DNA of 64,000 nucleotides from Saitoella complicata NRRL Y-17804 (lineage: Eukaryota > Ascomycota > Saitoellomycetes > Saitoellales > Saitoellaceae), in NCBI RefSeq assembly GCF_001661265.1, contig NW_017566998.1, positions 310,001 to 374,000 of the forward strand. The letters run 5' to 3'. This document shows positions 33,829 through 45,700 of this stretch, one piece after another (position 1 is the first letter of the stretch; each line of letters opens with the position of its first letter). A program made the position numbers and the translations under genes. The notes beneath the pieces were generated by a model. The model did not search any database. It worked only from the letters and a program-made list of their open reading frames with translations, and was not told the origin of the DNA.

Positions 33829-36800
33829 ATGACGAGCCCCGCTGACTCGACACAGGCTCAGGATTGGTTCGAAGGTATATCCATCGCCCAAGTAACATCG
33901 ATTGGACGCGTGTTCCTGACAGTTTGCGTCCATAGCTGAACGAATTCTTCAAGAACGAGACGACGGTACGTACCTTGTTCGCTGGGTAGGCATCAATCCC
34001 GACACAGGAAACCCGTGGAAGGATACTTGGGTCGCACGCGAAGACTGCGGAGAGGATCTTCTAGAAACCTGGCTCAAGACTAAAGAGTCAGAAACAGGAC
34101 GAAACCACAAGCGTACTCTTTCTAACGCGTCGTCTGGTAACGTGCGAAGCTCTCAAGAGCAAATCCCGCCTGCCAAGAGACGTCGTGTGAACCGCGTCCC
34201 TTCAACTCAAGAGACAAACAGGGACCTGACTGCTCGCGAGAACCCTCCATCAGGAAGCAAACCTAGCTGGGAAGAAACACCGAACGACTCGCTTTCTTCA
34301 AAGACTCGGCGCCGCCATCTTCTACACAACATTGTACCAGATTCACAAAATCACTCCTTGGGTACTACGTTAGCGCTTTCGGGCAATCGAAGAAGCCTTG
34401 GACCAACCGACTTTGTTCCAGACTCACAGCCAATTGAATCAAGCTTCTCAACTCTGGCCGACAGGTCTGCTGATATTCCATATACGCATCTCAGTCCGCA
34501 AAGTGCTGCGATTATTGATACTCCTCGCGCATTCGGGGAACACATCCAAGTAGCAGCCACGCAGCAGACCGAAGACAAACGGGATACCACACCGCAAAAT
34601 CCTCGGAAAATATCTATTCGGGATTACAAAAAGCAGAGCTTACAATTAGTCGCGCCAGACGATCGTATCGAAAACGTCAGCGTCCTGCCTCAACCTTTGG
34701 CCCTTGCTACGGAACGATCTACTTCCGGACAGAACCAGCATCTCGAGAGGCTTGTTGACCGAGTCCACTCAGAAAGCCCTTCCCCTATCCGCAAAGTCTT
34801 TTCCTGGTTGGCAACAGAAACCGTCGAGGAAGGTGTCATACCGGACATGTCCTCATCCCAAATTCAACCACCCTCATTCTATGAGGATCCTGGGACTCTT
34901 CTTACAGCGCCCCCACAACCTCCAGTAATGCAACGGCTACCGCAGATGTTGCCCACCGTTGCTGGAAGCGTACTAGCTGCTTCTTTAAGAAACACGCCGG
35001 GGTCTCTCCGTGAGCGACTCCGTGAACTGCATTCTAGCAGTAACTTTGCTCCGGGCGCTATGAACGGAGGCGGCGCCGGCGAAACCGTGCCCAGCGTCTT
35101 GCCAGCCTCCACACAAGCCCCTGCAGCACTCAATGTCCCAAAAAGCCGCTCGGCTTACAACTACGACCTCAGCGATGCTTCTTCAGTATTGAGGTCCATT
35201 TGCTTGGGTTTCAAGGAATACGCTCTTCCCCTCGGAATGACGACTGTGCAGCGTTCCACAACACTCCGGGAAATCAAAGAGAACCAAATTGCGATTACCG
35301 AATATTGCCGAGACGAGAACGCTGCGAGCTTTCAACTCACTACTGATATATCCAATCTGGTTGTGAGGTTGCGCAGAATTGCCACGCATCCATTCACAGT
35401 CACGGGACCAAACTGGAGTGATTCTTTGTCGGACGAGGAGGAAATGGAGTATCTATGCCAGTCGAGTGAGAAGTTCAGGTTTCTTATTGAATGGCTGGAT
35501 ACGATGCGAAACCACGACATCAACGTGGTTCTTCTTGCCGAGTCTGTTGTTGTTGATCTCCTTGAGGGTTTACTTCGTGGGAAGCGCATCAGGTCTACAA
35601 GGCTTGACGTGACGTCAATGCGTGATGAGCTTCCAGATGAAGGTGCAAGTGTATTGTATGTGCAGCTTGTAGCGACTGATAAGTCTTTCGTCGCTTCACC
35701 AGCAGACCTCTTCATTGCGCTCGATACTACTATCAACGTTGACGACGAAGATCTCGAGAGAATTCGTGAACATCCAAGTGGCGATCCTGACAGAATGGCA
35801 CCGCTAATCCGTCTCGTCGTGATCAATAGTGTCGAGCATGTTCTGATGTCGACACCGGGAACGCTGTCTAATTCGCATACGCTATATGCCGTGGTAGCTG
35901 CTACCACCATCATGCGTGCTGAAGCAGGCGCCTTTGACGCTGATCAGAAGGAGTATAGCGATGCTTTGCAAAGTGCAGCCAGAACGCTCTCGGCATGGAT
36001 CAGAGGCGACAACACTGAAACCTGGCCTTTGGCGCCATTGCCTGATCTGAAGACATTCTACAAGACACCGACCGCCAGTGTGGCTTCGAGTATTGAAGAC
36101 GGCGACAGGGCTGACGCACATTATAGGCTTGCTGGGAGAGCTATCAAGCGTGGGATGGCCATGGAAGACTCTTCGACAATGTCTGCATCTCAAGGTGATG
36201 TCAATGGCAACAAACGTCTTCGCCTGGTCTCTGAAGACCAAACATCTGTGAGTGATGAGTTGAAGAAGCAGCTGGATGAGAAAGACCGAGTTATCGCTCA
36301 GCTTCGTCAGGAGCTTGCACGGACAACGGAGGAGAAGCAGAGCACGGTCGATGATTTTGAGGAGTTTCGGGCCAGTGTCTACAACCAACAAGAGCGATAT
36401 CGGCAGCTGGACGACGAACTCCGCACTGTCAAACGCGACAATGAAGTACTCGCTGGCAAATGCAGCGATCTGGAGAAGCAGAAGGAAGAGTGGAAGAAGA
36501 AGCTTGATGTCAGCCGGGAGGAAAAACAGGCTCTGCAAAAGCGTGTTGATGAAGGAGTGCATCAACTTGCTGAGATCCGCGGGGGACTCGATCCTGCGCG
36601 TGCGGAGTCGCTGATTCTTATGCTTCGAGCCGAGAAAGAGGCACTCGAGCGTGGTAATGAACAACTTAGGAAGGAGAATGAAAATCTGAGCCAAATTAGG
36701 TCTTACATGACAGAGCAATATCAGGAGGCTTCCTCCTCGGCGGCGCAGGTGGGCATGGAGAACACGGAGTTGAAGACAGAGCTGGAGAAACTGCGATCTG

Positions 36801-37039
36801 CAAGAGAGGGAGAAGTTGTGCAGGCAAAAGCGCTGTCGTTGGAAGCAGAACGTACTGCTTTGCAACAAAGAATCAAGGAGTTGGAGGGGGAAAATGGGAT
36901 ATTGAAGGAGAATCTTACGAGAAGGCCGCTGACTGCAGAGCAGGCCGACGAGACAGCTCCGGTTGTTGAAAGTTTAGCAGGAGGCGATCGGGAAAGCATA
37001 GATACGACTCCAGCAGCTCTCGCGAATGGTACAACTTGA
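33829..37039 (+). CDS. Chromodomain protein with HDA2/3-like middle region and coiled coils
   Basis: Exon 33829-33874, a 61-nt intron and exon 33936-37039 give 1,049 residues. The splice rebuilds a chromodomain at residues 12-65: WFEAERILQERDDGTYLVRW followed by KDTWVAREDC. Residues 70-340 are disordered, with basic KRRRVNR. The middle (from about 345, SVLRSICLGFKEYALPLG, through FRFLIEWLDTMRNHDINVV to VVINSVEHVL) resembles the helicase-like fold of class II HDAC complex subunits Hda2/Hda3. The C-terminal 270 residues are long coiled coils. This suggests a heterochromatin protein that reads methylated histone and tethers a deacetylase complex. The chromodomain is clear; the HDA2/3 assignment is moderate. 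It is divergent from SRP54. Confidence 0.8.
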
Positions 37040-37193
37040 CGCGAGTAATTATACAAATATATAATTTCAAGTTTCGTTGTTGTGCTATTCCCAATTAGGT
37101 CTGGTAATGAAACGCGCTCTGTTTATGCTCTCGACGAGTACAACACCCATAAACCCATCGCAACTCAGATCAGTACAGTACAATACAAAGACA

Positions 37194-39520
37194 ATGGCAA
37201 ACGCGGCCTCGGGATGGGATCAATCCGCTGTCTACTACACTCACGTTCTTCCCGCAGAGGAACACGAGAATGCCCCGAGGGAACTTGAGCGCTCCTTCGA
37301 GACCTTCATCCAAGAGTTCCGCCTCGACAAATCGTACATCTATCGGTGCGCTATCTTCCCTTCAGTGATATAATTCATGACTGACATCGTCGCAGTGACC
37401 AATTACGCGAAAACGTGCTGGTCAAGCAGTACGTTCTTGAAGTGGACGTTGGCCACTTGATCGGTTACAATGAAGACCTTGCGCATGTGCTCGTCAACGA
37501 GCCAGCCGATATGCTGCCTCTGGTATTTCGAGCTCCCAGTCTACCTTCTGCTTCGCAGTTCTGACGTGTTTTCATAGCTTGAGTCTGCCGTGAAGAGGTG
37601 CGCACGGCGCATAATCTACCCCGGCTCGGACGACTCCAAAGTATTCCCCGACTGTCAAGTCACGTTGAAATCAGAATCAAATTTGATTGCAATCCGAGAT
37701 CTTAACGCAAGCTACATCTCCAAGCTCATCCGCATTCCGGGTATCGTCATCGGCGCCTCCACGCTTTCCTCAAAGGCCACACATCTCAACATCATGTGCA
37801 AGGCTTGCAAAAACACAAAGAACATTGCTATCAGCGGGGGTTTCAGTGGTATTGCTCTTCCGCGTACATGCGATAGCGTGCCTCCTCTTGGTTCAGAGAA
37901 AGACTGTCCCATGGACCCTTTCGTAATCATTCACGACAAGTGCACCTTCATCGACCAACAAGTGCTAAAAGTCCAGGAGGCTCCAGACATGGTGCCTGTG
38001 GGAGAACTTCCCCGTCATATCCTCGTCAGCGCAGACCGGTATCTGACAAACAAAGTTGTACCCGGTACGAGATGCACGATTACGGGAATTTACTCTATCT
38101 ACCAGAACAAGCAAGTGAAAGGTGCTGGAGCCGTGGCGATCAGGAATCCTTATGTTCGCGTCGTTGGTCTTCAGGTCGAAAGAGACGGAAATGCTAAGGG
38201 TATGAACATATTCAGTGACGAGGAAGAAGAGGAGTTCTTGCAACTGTCGCGAAACCCAAACCTGTACGAGATGTTCGCCAATAGCATTGGCCCTTCGATC
38301 TATGGTAATGAGGATATCAAGAAGGCTATCGCATGTCTCTTGTTTGGCGGATCCAAGAAGATCCTACCCGATGGTATGAAACTGCGTGGTGATATCAACG
38401 TACTACTTCTTGGTGATCCTGGTACCGCGAAGTCCCAGCTGCTGAAGTTTGTTGAAAAAGTAGCCCCGATCTCTGTCTATACGTCAGGAAAGGGTTCCAG
38501 TGCTGCTGGTTTGACTGCTTCGGTCCAACGTGACGCGCAGTCCAGGGAATTTTATCTCGAAGGCGGAGCCATGGTGCTTGCGGATGGAGGTGTGGTTTGT
38601 ATCGATGAGTTTGACAAGATGAGGGATGAGGATCGAGTCGCAATTCACGAAGCCATGGAGCAGCAGACTATTTCCATTGCCAAGGCAGGTATCACCACCA
38701 TTCTGAATTCTCGAACATCAGTGCTAGCGGCAGCGAACCCCATCTTTGGACGCTACGATGATATGAAAACACCGGGTGAGAACATCGATTTCCAGACCAC
38801 CATCCTGTCCCGTTTCGACATGATCTTCATTGTCAAGGACGAGCACAACGAGAACAGGGACAAGAGTATCGCCCGCCATGTCATGAACATTCATATGAAC
38901 CGTGCCATTCCCGAAAACCAAGCCGTGGGAGAAATTCCCATCGAAAAGATGAAGCGATACATCACTTACTGCAAAGCGAAGTGTGCACCTCGCTTGACGC
39001 CTGAAGCAGCCGAGAAGTTGTCGAGTCATTTCGTTGCTATCCGAAAACAGATTCATCAAGTTGAACGTGACAGCAATGAGAGATCGAGTATTCCCATCAC
39101 CGTCCGTCAGCTCGAGGCTATCGTCCGAATCACCGAGTCATTAGCGAAGATGACGCTTAGTCCAGTTGCTGACGAAGAACACGTTGATGAGGCAATCAGA
39201 CTATTCTTGGCATCGACGATGGACGCCGTGTCCAACCAGGGTGCCTCAAGACAGGAGCTGGTAGAGGAAGTTACCAAGATCGAAGCAGAGTTACGGCGTC
39301 GGCTGCCCATCGGTTGGAAAACATCAATGGCTCATTTGACAAGGGAGTTCGTGAACGGGGTATGTATCCTATCTCCAACTCGTGGAAGGCGCATAACTAA
39401 CCTTATAAACAGAGAGGATACTCCCAGCACGCCTTGGAAAGAGCTTTACAAATCATGGAGCGTCGCGAAACAATTCAGCTTTCGAACCAGCGGCGAACAA
39501 TCTTCAGATCCGGCGTCTGA
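37194..39520 (+). CDS. MCM5: DNA replication licensing factor MCM5
   Basis: Exons 37194-37345, 37396-37522, 37578-39359 and 39413-39520 give 722 residues. The N-terminal domain includes the zinc-binding Cys pairs (MCKACKNT, then PRTC). The AAA+ core has Walker A GDPGTAKS, Walker [11 protein letters not shown], the sensor [11 protein letters not shown] and the arginine finger LSRFD. The last intron (53 nt) is essential: splicing gives [19 protein letters not shown], the winged-helix tail, whereas read-through gives an unrelated end. MCM5 is a subunit of the MCM2-7 helicase loaded at origins. The gene converges with the TRK transporter gene. Confidence 0.97.
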
Positions 39521-39695
39521 TTGGAACCCTTTTGGATAAAAGTTACTACCAAGGGTCATACTCGGGTCGGCTTCTTTTGTTTTCTGGCGTTAATGATTTC
39601 AATCCCTTTCAATATATTCCTTACGTTCAGATCATGCCCCGTATAACGAAAAACAAACACCATAACTCCTTTCAAATGCAACACAAACGAAATGT

Positions 39696-42281
39696 CTATG
39701 CGTCATCACGGTCTTCAGCTAGTGACATTGACATGGACCGTCGTCTTCCAGCTCCACGCATAGCATTGTCTTCTTCTTCCTTTCGAACCATGTGCTCGCC
39801 CGGCAGTACAACAGCTCGGTCTAACGATACCGGCAAGCCCCGGTGGCGACCTCGAATTTGGAGGGCGATGATGACGAGCTTGCTCAAAGTGTGAAACTCG
39901 GCTGACAGCGAAGCATTGATGGTGGGGTAACCAGTGCTCAGTCCCACGGTACCATATGCACTAACAACTTCGAACAGAATATAAAACATGTTGAATGCAT
40001 AATCTCCCTCAGAGATGCGGCGGTTTTCGATGATGGCAATAAGGAAAAGTCCCAAGAAAACATACCATAGATCAAATGACAATTGACGTCGAATATGCGT
40101 CCCGACAAAAGAAGTTCCCTGCTCTTCTAGATCATCCCCGGAGTAAATACCAAGAGAGCGCTCTTCGTAGACGTTCGTCCTGCGGACGTTAATGGCAACA
40201 GGATAAACCGAGATATACATCATGACCATGTAACTGACTAGTATGGCAGGATGAAGAGCAGTAAGACTCACAACACCAAAACCTGCCGTTCTCGTTGCGA
40301 TAGCTTGAAACAAGGCAGCGACGAAACGGTATCCCCCAGGAATTGATTGGACAGCCGTATCGCCCAAGTCAAGGATGATGAAGAGAATCACGTCGATGAC
40401 ATTGAGCCCCACTAGAATAGCAAATAGCCACCATGTCGGACCACTGGGGAATAACAACGTGAAGCAACGTCGGGGGTGGTCCAGGAGAAACGCCAAGGGT
40501 TCCTTTCGTGGGGAATCATCAGGTACCAATTTCGACAATACCCAAATATAGAATCGCAAGAAGACAGGGAACCCGGTGTTTCCCACGACGACGAGAAAGC
40601 CACATACGAGAAGCAGAAATGCTGCACGTTGCAAACTCAGAAACGAATCTGGTGTGAGCGTGAAGCCAACATCATTGAAAGAGGAAGCAGCCGTAAATAT
40701 AGCCCACCAAGCTCTCGGAGCACCAGCAGCATCGACCACCGAAGCAGATCCACGTGCGGTGTAGACGAAAACCAGGAGCGACACTATTCCAAACACGTGG
40801 AGGAAGACGAAGTATGTGCCGAGAACCCATACCAAGGCGACTAGAGACCGGTATTCAATACCACCGAGTTCTTGTCTCTGCTCTGGTGTCAAGTCCACGA
40901 AAGTGGAGTTTCGTCCAACTGTAGCAGCGTATGACAGGTACGGTAACTCGACGTTGGTTCTAGTTGATCTGCGTGAAGTAGGACTGCCCTCGCGCTTTCT
41001 GTTTCGAAAAGCACCAGACAATACCCGTTCGAACGTCAAAGAATGCGGTATATCAACTCCAGTAGCCTTACGGACTTGGTATACCGGTGTACGGGAATCA
41101 ACCGTCAATGTGCGGCGGCTAAACACATTTGACGAGCCATCCGTTGGGGTGAAGAGGTCAGAGTTGCGTCTTCTATGCGAGACCGCAGATTTAATACGAC
41201 GCAGGGCGTTCGATTCAGCGGGATCATCGCCTAAGCACGGTTGGTCAGTATCGTAATGTCACTTGCAAGGACGCATTAGACTTACGATCAGTACCTCCAA
41301 CATCCTGAGGACGAGGTACGAAAAGGGGTGCGACCTCTGGCCGATCGACGATGGGGGCATTGGCGAATGCAATATGACTGCTGCCCTGCTGATCGACTGA
41401 CAATCTTCGTGGTTGCGGCAGGTCTGCGAAGCGAATATCTGGGGACCCAACTTTCGGTAGCGGTTGATTCGTCCTGTATTACTGAATTAGCATCGTTGCA
41501 CTCCGGACAAGCCCAAGTATAGTTTGTAAAAGAAAATTACTCACGCGTCGCTTTCGGTAGCCGAAGCTGCATTATCAGCATGGCCGTCAGCGAAGGACGA
41601 GGGTTTCTTTCCCGCTCGGGAAGACAAGTCTCCCTCATGACTGGAAGCGATCGTATTATGGGATGGCGGTCGTTGAAGAGAGAGTTCCATTGACTCTCCT
41701 ACGGGCATAGAGTTCCGCCCCCTCGGTTCAGTGAAACGTCCGCCATTCAGGAGAACGCGGATCTCCCTCCCGCCGACACCTCTTTCTTCAATGTCCTGGC
41801 GACTCCTGGTTCGGCTCATTGTTCGCCGAGCCGACAGTTGCAGCTGAGCCTCTCGCACAATATGCTCAAACCTCTTCCTGAACCATCTCAAGCGGATCAG
41901 GACAATCCCAAAATTAACAGTTATAGGATTGGTAAATAGAGGTAAGACGTAGAGCACGGCTTGCTGGTAATTGCTCAGACTGTTGATGTCGACTGTGTTC
42001 AATCCGGCCTGGGTACATGCTCCACTAGACAAGAAGAGAGCGTCAATGTACCTAATGCTACCATTTGGGTAAAGCATGATTGACCCTATTATCACGGACG
42101 AGATGAAGTACATATCTGTAAGTGACGATGTCAGAGTCAGTATCATGTCTCTGCAGTTCAACGACACGGCATGTATGCTTGTCTGTTGTGCGGATTACTA
42201 ACAGTGCAAATGAATAAAATCAAGCCGCACCGGCTTGCGGAGGCGTGCCAGCAAAGATCGGCCGACATCTGTCCAAGGCAT
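39696..42281 (-). CDS. TRK1: TRK-family potassium transporter
   Basis: Exons 42281-42203, 42115-41545, 41473-41286 and 41230-39696 give 790 residues. The short first exon (MPWTDVGRSLLARLRKPVRL) leads into FIHLHYMYFISSV. The four pore-loop selectivity segments are recognisable in order: SSGACTQAGLNTVD, TAASSFNDVGFTL, AIATRTAGFGVVSL and VVSAYGTVGLSTGYP. A long cytoplasmic loop of about 330 residues, Ser/Arg-rich, sits between the first and second pore units, as in yeast Trk1, but shorter. High-affinity uptake of potassium at the plasma membrane is the known role. The C-terminus is basic, with RGAGRRRSMSMS. The paralogue (TRK1 or TRK2) cannot be told. Confidence 0.92.
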
Positions 42282-42792
42282 ACTACGGTAGGACTCGTCG
42301 TCCTCGATACCGCGACTCTCTGGTGGTGGTCAACTGTGGTTTGTGTGCGTTGCCTGGAGCAGCCGCGGAGTAGCTATAGTCCAATATTGGTAGAGGTTAA
42401 TTGCGCATGCACTGGGCCCGGAACCGCAGCATGGCCAAAGCTTAATTCTGGGTGGTATTCGATCTCGTCGGCTGACCGTCAAAGACCTGCAATTGTTCCA
42501 AATAGTTTGAAGCGACGTTCTCCACTGCTGGCTCCGTGGGTTTGGGTGCCGCCCATGTATATCTCTTCACGTGCAGCACCCGCGATTTGGCGGGCAGGCC
42601 TCCCACATTTCGAATTCACGTTCGTACGCGGTGCAGCGCACAGGCAGGCACGTCTCGTGTACTTACGCTTGGGTGTATACCACGACAAAGTCTCGACCAA
42701 CAACGCCGATCTGCTCTGGTCAACGAGCCAAGTAGCACACCGTTGAAGTCGCCTCCTACGCTGCTATCTGCGGCTGGTGCTCTTAGGCCGTA
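42282..42792. promoter_or_regulatory. Bidirectional promoter of TRK transporter and TRA1
   Basis: The start codons of the two genes face apart across 511 bp. Overlapping open frames on both strands have no family features. A CCAAT pentamer occurs near 42380, but its significance is unknown. A TATATATG near 42845 lies inside the first TRA1 intron, not the promoter. Confidence 0.45.
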
Positions 42793-45700
42793 ATGGTCGT
42801 CGTCGTCACCTTGGACGAGATTCTTGCCCAGGCCGCCGAGTCGGGTATATATGCTGTCCCGCAACCACGAACCATGCGTCTAACTTGGATCAATAGACGT
42901 CCGGGCAAAAGTTAGAGCTATTTCCAAGCTTCGTGAAACATTGGACACCCATATCGTTGCCGATTACGCGAAGTTCTTGGCTGAGGCTCATGCTCCGCTT
43001 ATTGACATTTTGCAACATACACCTCCAGCATTCATCAGCACGGCGCCTGAACAGGTCAGATAATGGCGAGCAAGCGATCTAAAGTGGATCCGCTAACTTG
43101 TATCACAGAAACTTCGCTTGGGTGTATTAAAAATCATTCAGAAGCTCCCTCATAACGAGGTGTATCGACCTTACGCCAGCGACGTTTTTCTTCGCTTTAT
43201 ACAGATTCTCCGTACAGATAACGAGGAGAATGCCATCGTGTGTTTACAGACGATCATCGACTTTCATCGTTCGTACAAGCAGCATTTGGAAGATCATGTA
43301 CAGTCGTTCCTGGACACGGTACAGGATATGTATCGCAACATGCCACAGGCTGTGAAGGAAGCCTTTGGCTCTGATGGTGCAGCAACCGGACCCGCCACCC
43401 AAAGCAGCGTTACGGCAACTGCGCAAGGTTCGCCCATGTCGCCTGCGTCTGTTGCTACTGAATCGACAGAAATGCCCGCAAAACCCCTTCTGAGAAGCAT
43501 GCATAGCTTCAAGGTGCTCACCGAATGTCCAATTATTGTTGTTTCATTCTTTCAATCGTATCGGACATCGGTTAATCTGAATCTCCCAACGATGACGCCT
43601 TTGATCATCGATATGCTTGCTTTACAGGCTGCACCTCAGGCGGAGGCTCACAAGCAAGCACAAGCGCGTGGTCAGATCTTCACAGGCGTTGCGCCCGCTG
43701 TTGGCAACAAGTCTCTCTTTGGCGAATTTATCCATGCGCAAGTGAAGACCATGTCATTCCTCGCCTATATTTTGCGTGGAAACCCACCTGCTCTGCAAAA
43801 GTTTCGGGCCACCATCCCGGACTACGTTGTTCGCCTATTGACGGACTGCCCTTCGGACATGTGGGCAGCAAGAAAGGAACTTCTTGTTGCGACGAGGCAC
43901 ATCCTTTCTACTGATTTCAAGGGTGCTTTCGTGAGCAAAATTGACGTCCTCCTTGACGAACGCGTCCTGGTCAGCGATGGCGTCACCGTCCATGAGACGC
44001 TTCGACCACTGGCATATAGTATGTTGGCCGATCTGCTTCACAATGTGAGAAGCGAAATGACAGGTGCTCAGTTGCGGCGCACCCTTCGCGTATATGCGGA
44101 CAATCTGAGAGATACTTCCCTCCCTCCTAGTATCCAGATGATGTGTGCAAGGCTGCTTTTGAATTTCATTGATCGCATACTGAAAATGCCTCATCCTGAA
44201 GCTCGTCAGCTTCTTATGTACATTCTCAATGCGTTCGCGGACAAGTTTGCCTCGCTGAACAAACAGCGTGCTACCTTTCTGCACCTTGAGCAGGCCGAGA
44301 AGGCAGGAAACGTGGGGAACGGTGGTGATGTTGCTGTCGACGTTGACGAGATCGACCCTGCGGGTATGGATCTGCAATACCTGCGACCCATTCGGGTTGC
44401 CGCAACAACGCAAAGCATGGGCGACTTCTTAAAGGACGGTCGTCTTCTCTTCAAGAATCTTGTTGGCGGTTTGCGAAGTTTGATGTACGGCCTTAAAAAC
44501 TGTAACCCACCACCCGCAAATCCCACCGCCAGTATGCAGGACTGGAATGAGTTTGCCCGCGGTTTTAGTGCTGAAGAAGTGGATGTACTTGTTCGGCTTT
44601 TCCGTGAAACTGCGGAGGGATTTTCCTTCTTCTTGCCTGTCTCCGATAAGGGGGGCATTATTCGTGCTGGTGAAAAGACATCGCCGCTTGAAGCAACGCC
44701 TAATGCCATGCTTCCTACTACGCCTGAGGAAAAAGAGATACTCGAAACGTTCACGACTGTCTTCATTTATTTGGATTCGGCGGTATTTCAAGAGGTTTTC
44801 GGCGCACAGTTGCCGGAATTCTTTGAGCAGGTTCTCAAGAATCCTTCGTTGTTGCATGTTGCGCAGTTTTTCTTGGCAAACGATGCCACCTCTTCGAATT
44901 TTGCAGGGCTTCTGCTGCGATTCCTGGTCGATCGTCTCGAAGATCTGGGAAGCTCAAATGCCGCCCGGTCCAACATCATGTTGCGAATGTTCAAGCTTGC
45001 ATTCATGGCAGTCACTCTATTTCCGGACGCCAATGAAATTTGTCTGCAACCACATGTGAATCATATTGTTGTGCAGTGCTTAAAACTATCTGCAAAAGCA
45101 CATGAGCCGATCAATTACTTTCTCCTTTTGCGTGCATTGTTCAGAAGCATTGCTGGTGGAAGGTTCGAATTATTGTACAAGGAAGTACTTCCGCTTCTAC
45201 AGATGCTTTTGGAGTGTTTGAACACGTTGTTGCACGCCGCCAAAAAACCCCAGGAGCGTGACCTTTATGTTGAACTGTGTCTTACTGTTCCGGTCCGCTT
45301 GAGCGGATTGCTTCCTTGTTTAAGTTATCTCATGAGACCGCTCGTCATTGCTCTACGCGCCGGACCCGATCTTGTTAGTCAAGGCCTCAGAACGCTTGAG
45401 CTATGCATTGACAACCTAACGCAAGAGTTCCTTGATCCCATCATTGCCCCAGTCATTCATGATCTGATGCAGGCACTCTGGGACCACTTGAAACCGCTTC
45501 CCCACAATCACCAGCATAGTCACACCACGCTGAGGATTCTGGGCAAGTTGGGTGGACGCAATCGGAGGTTCTTGAATGAGCCACCGAAGTTGGGATTTGT
45601 GGCTCATCCGGATGCGAGCCCGTCTGTTAATCTCCAATTCTACGGGGGTAATGGAGCCAAGGCCTTCAACATTATGAGGTTTGTGGATGTCGCAGTGCGT

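Noticed and set aside
42171-42746. 191-codon plus-strand frame in the TRK-TRA1 promoter
   Set aside because: It overlaps TRK exon 1 antisense, has no domain and is Cys/Arg-biased as chance frames often are.
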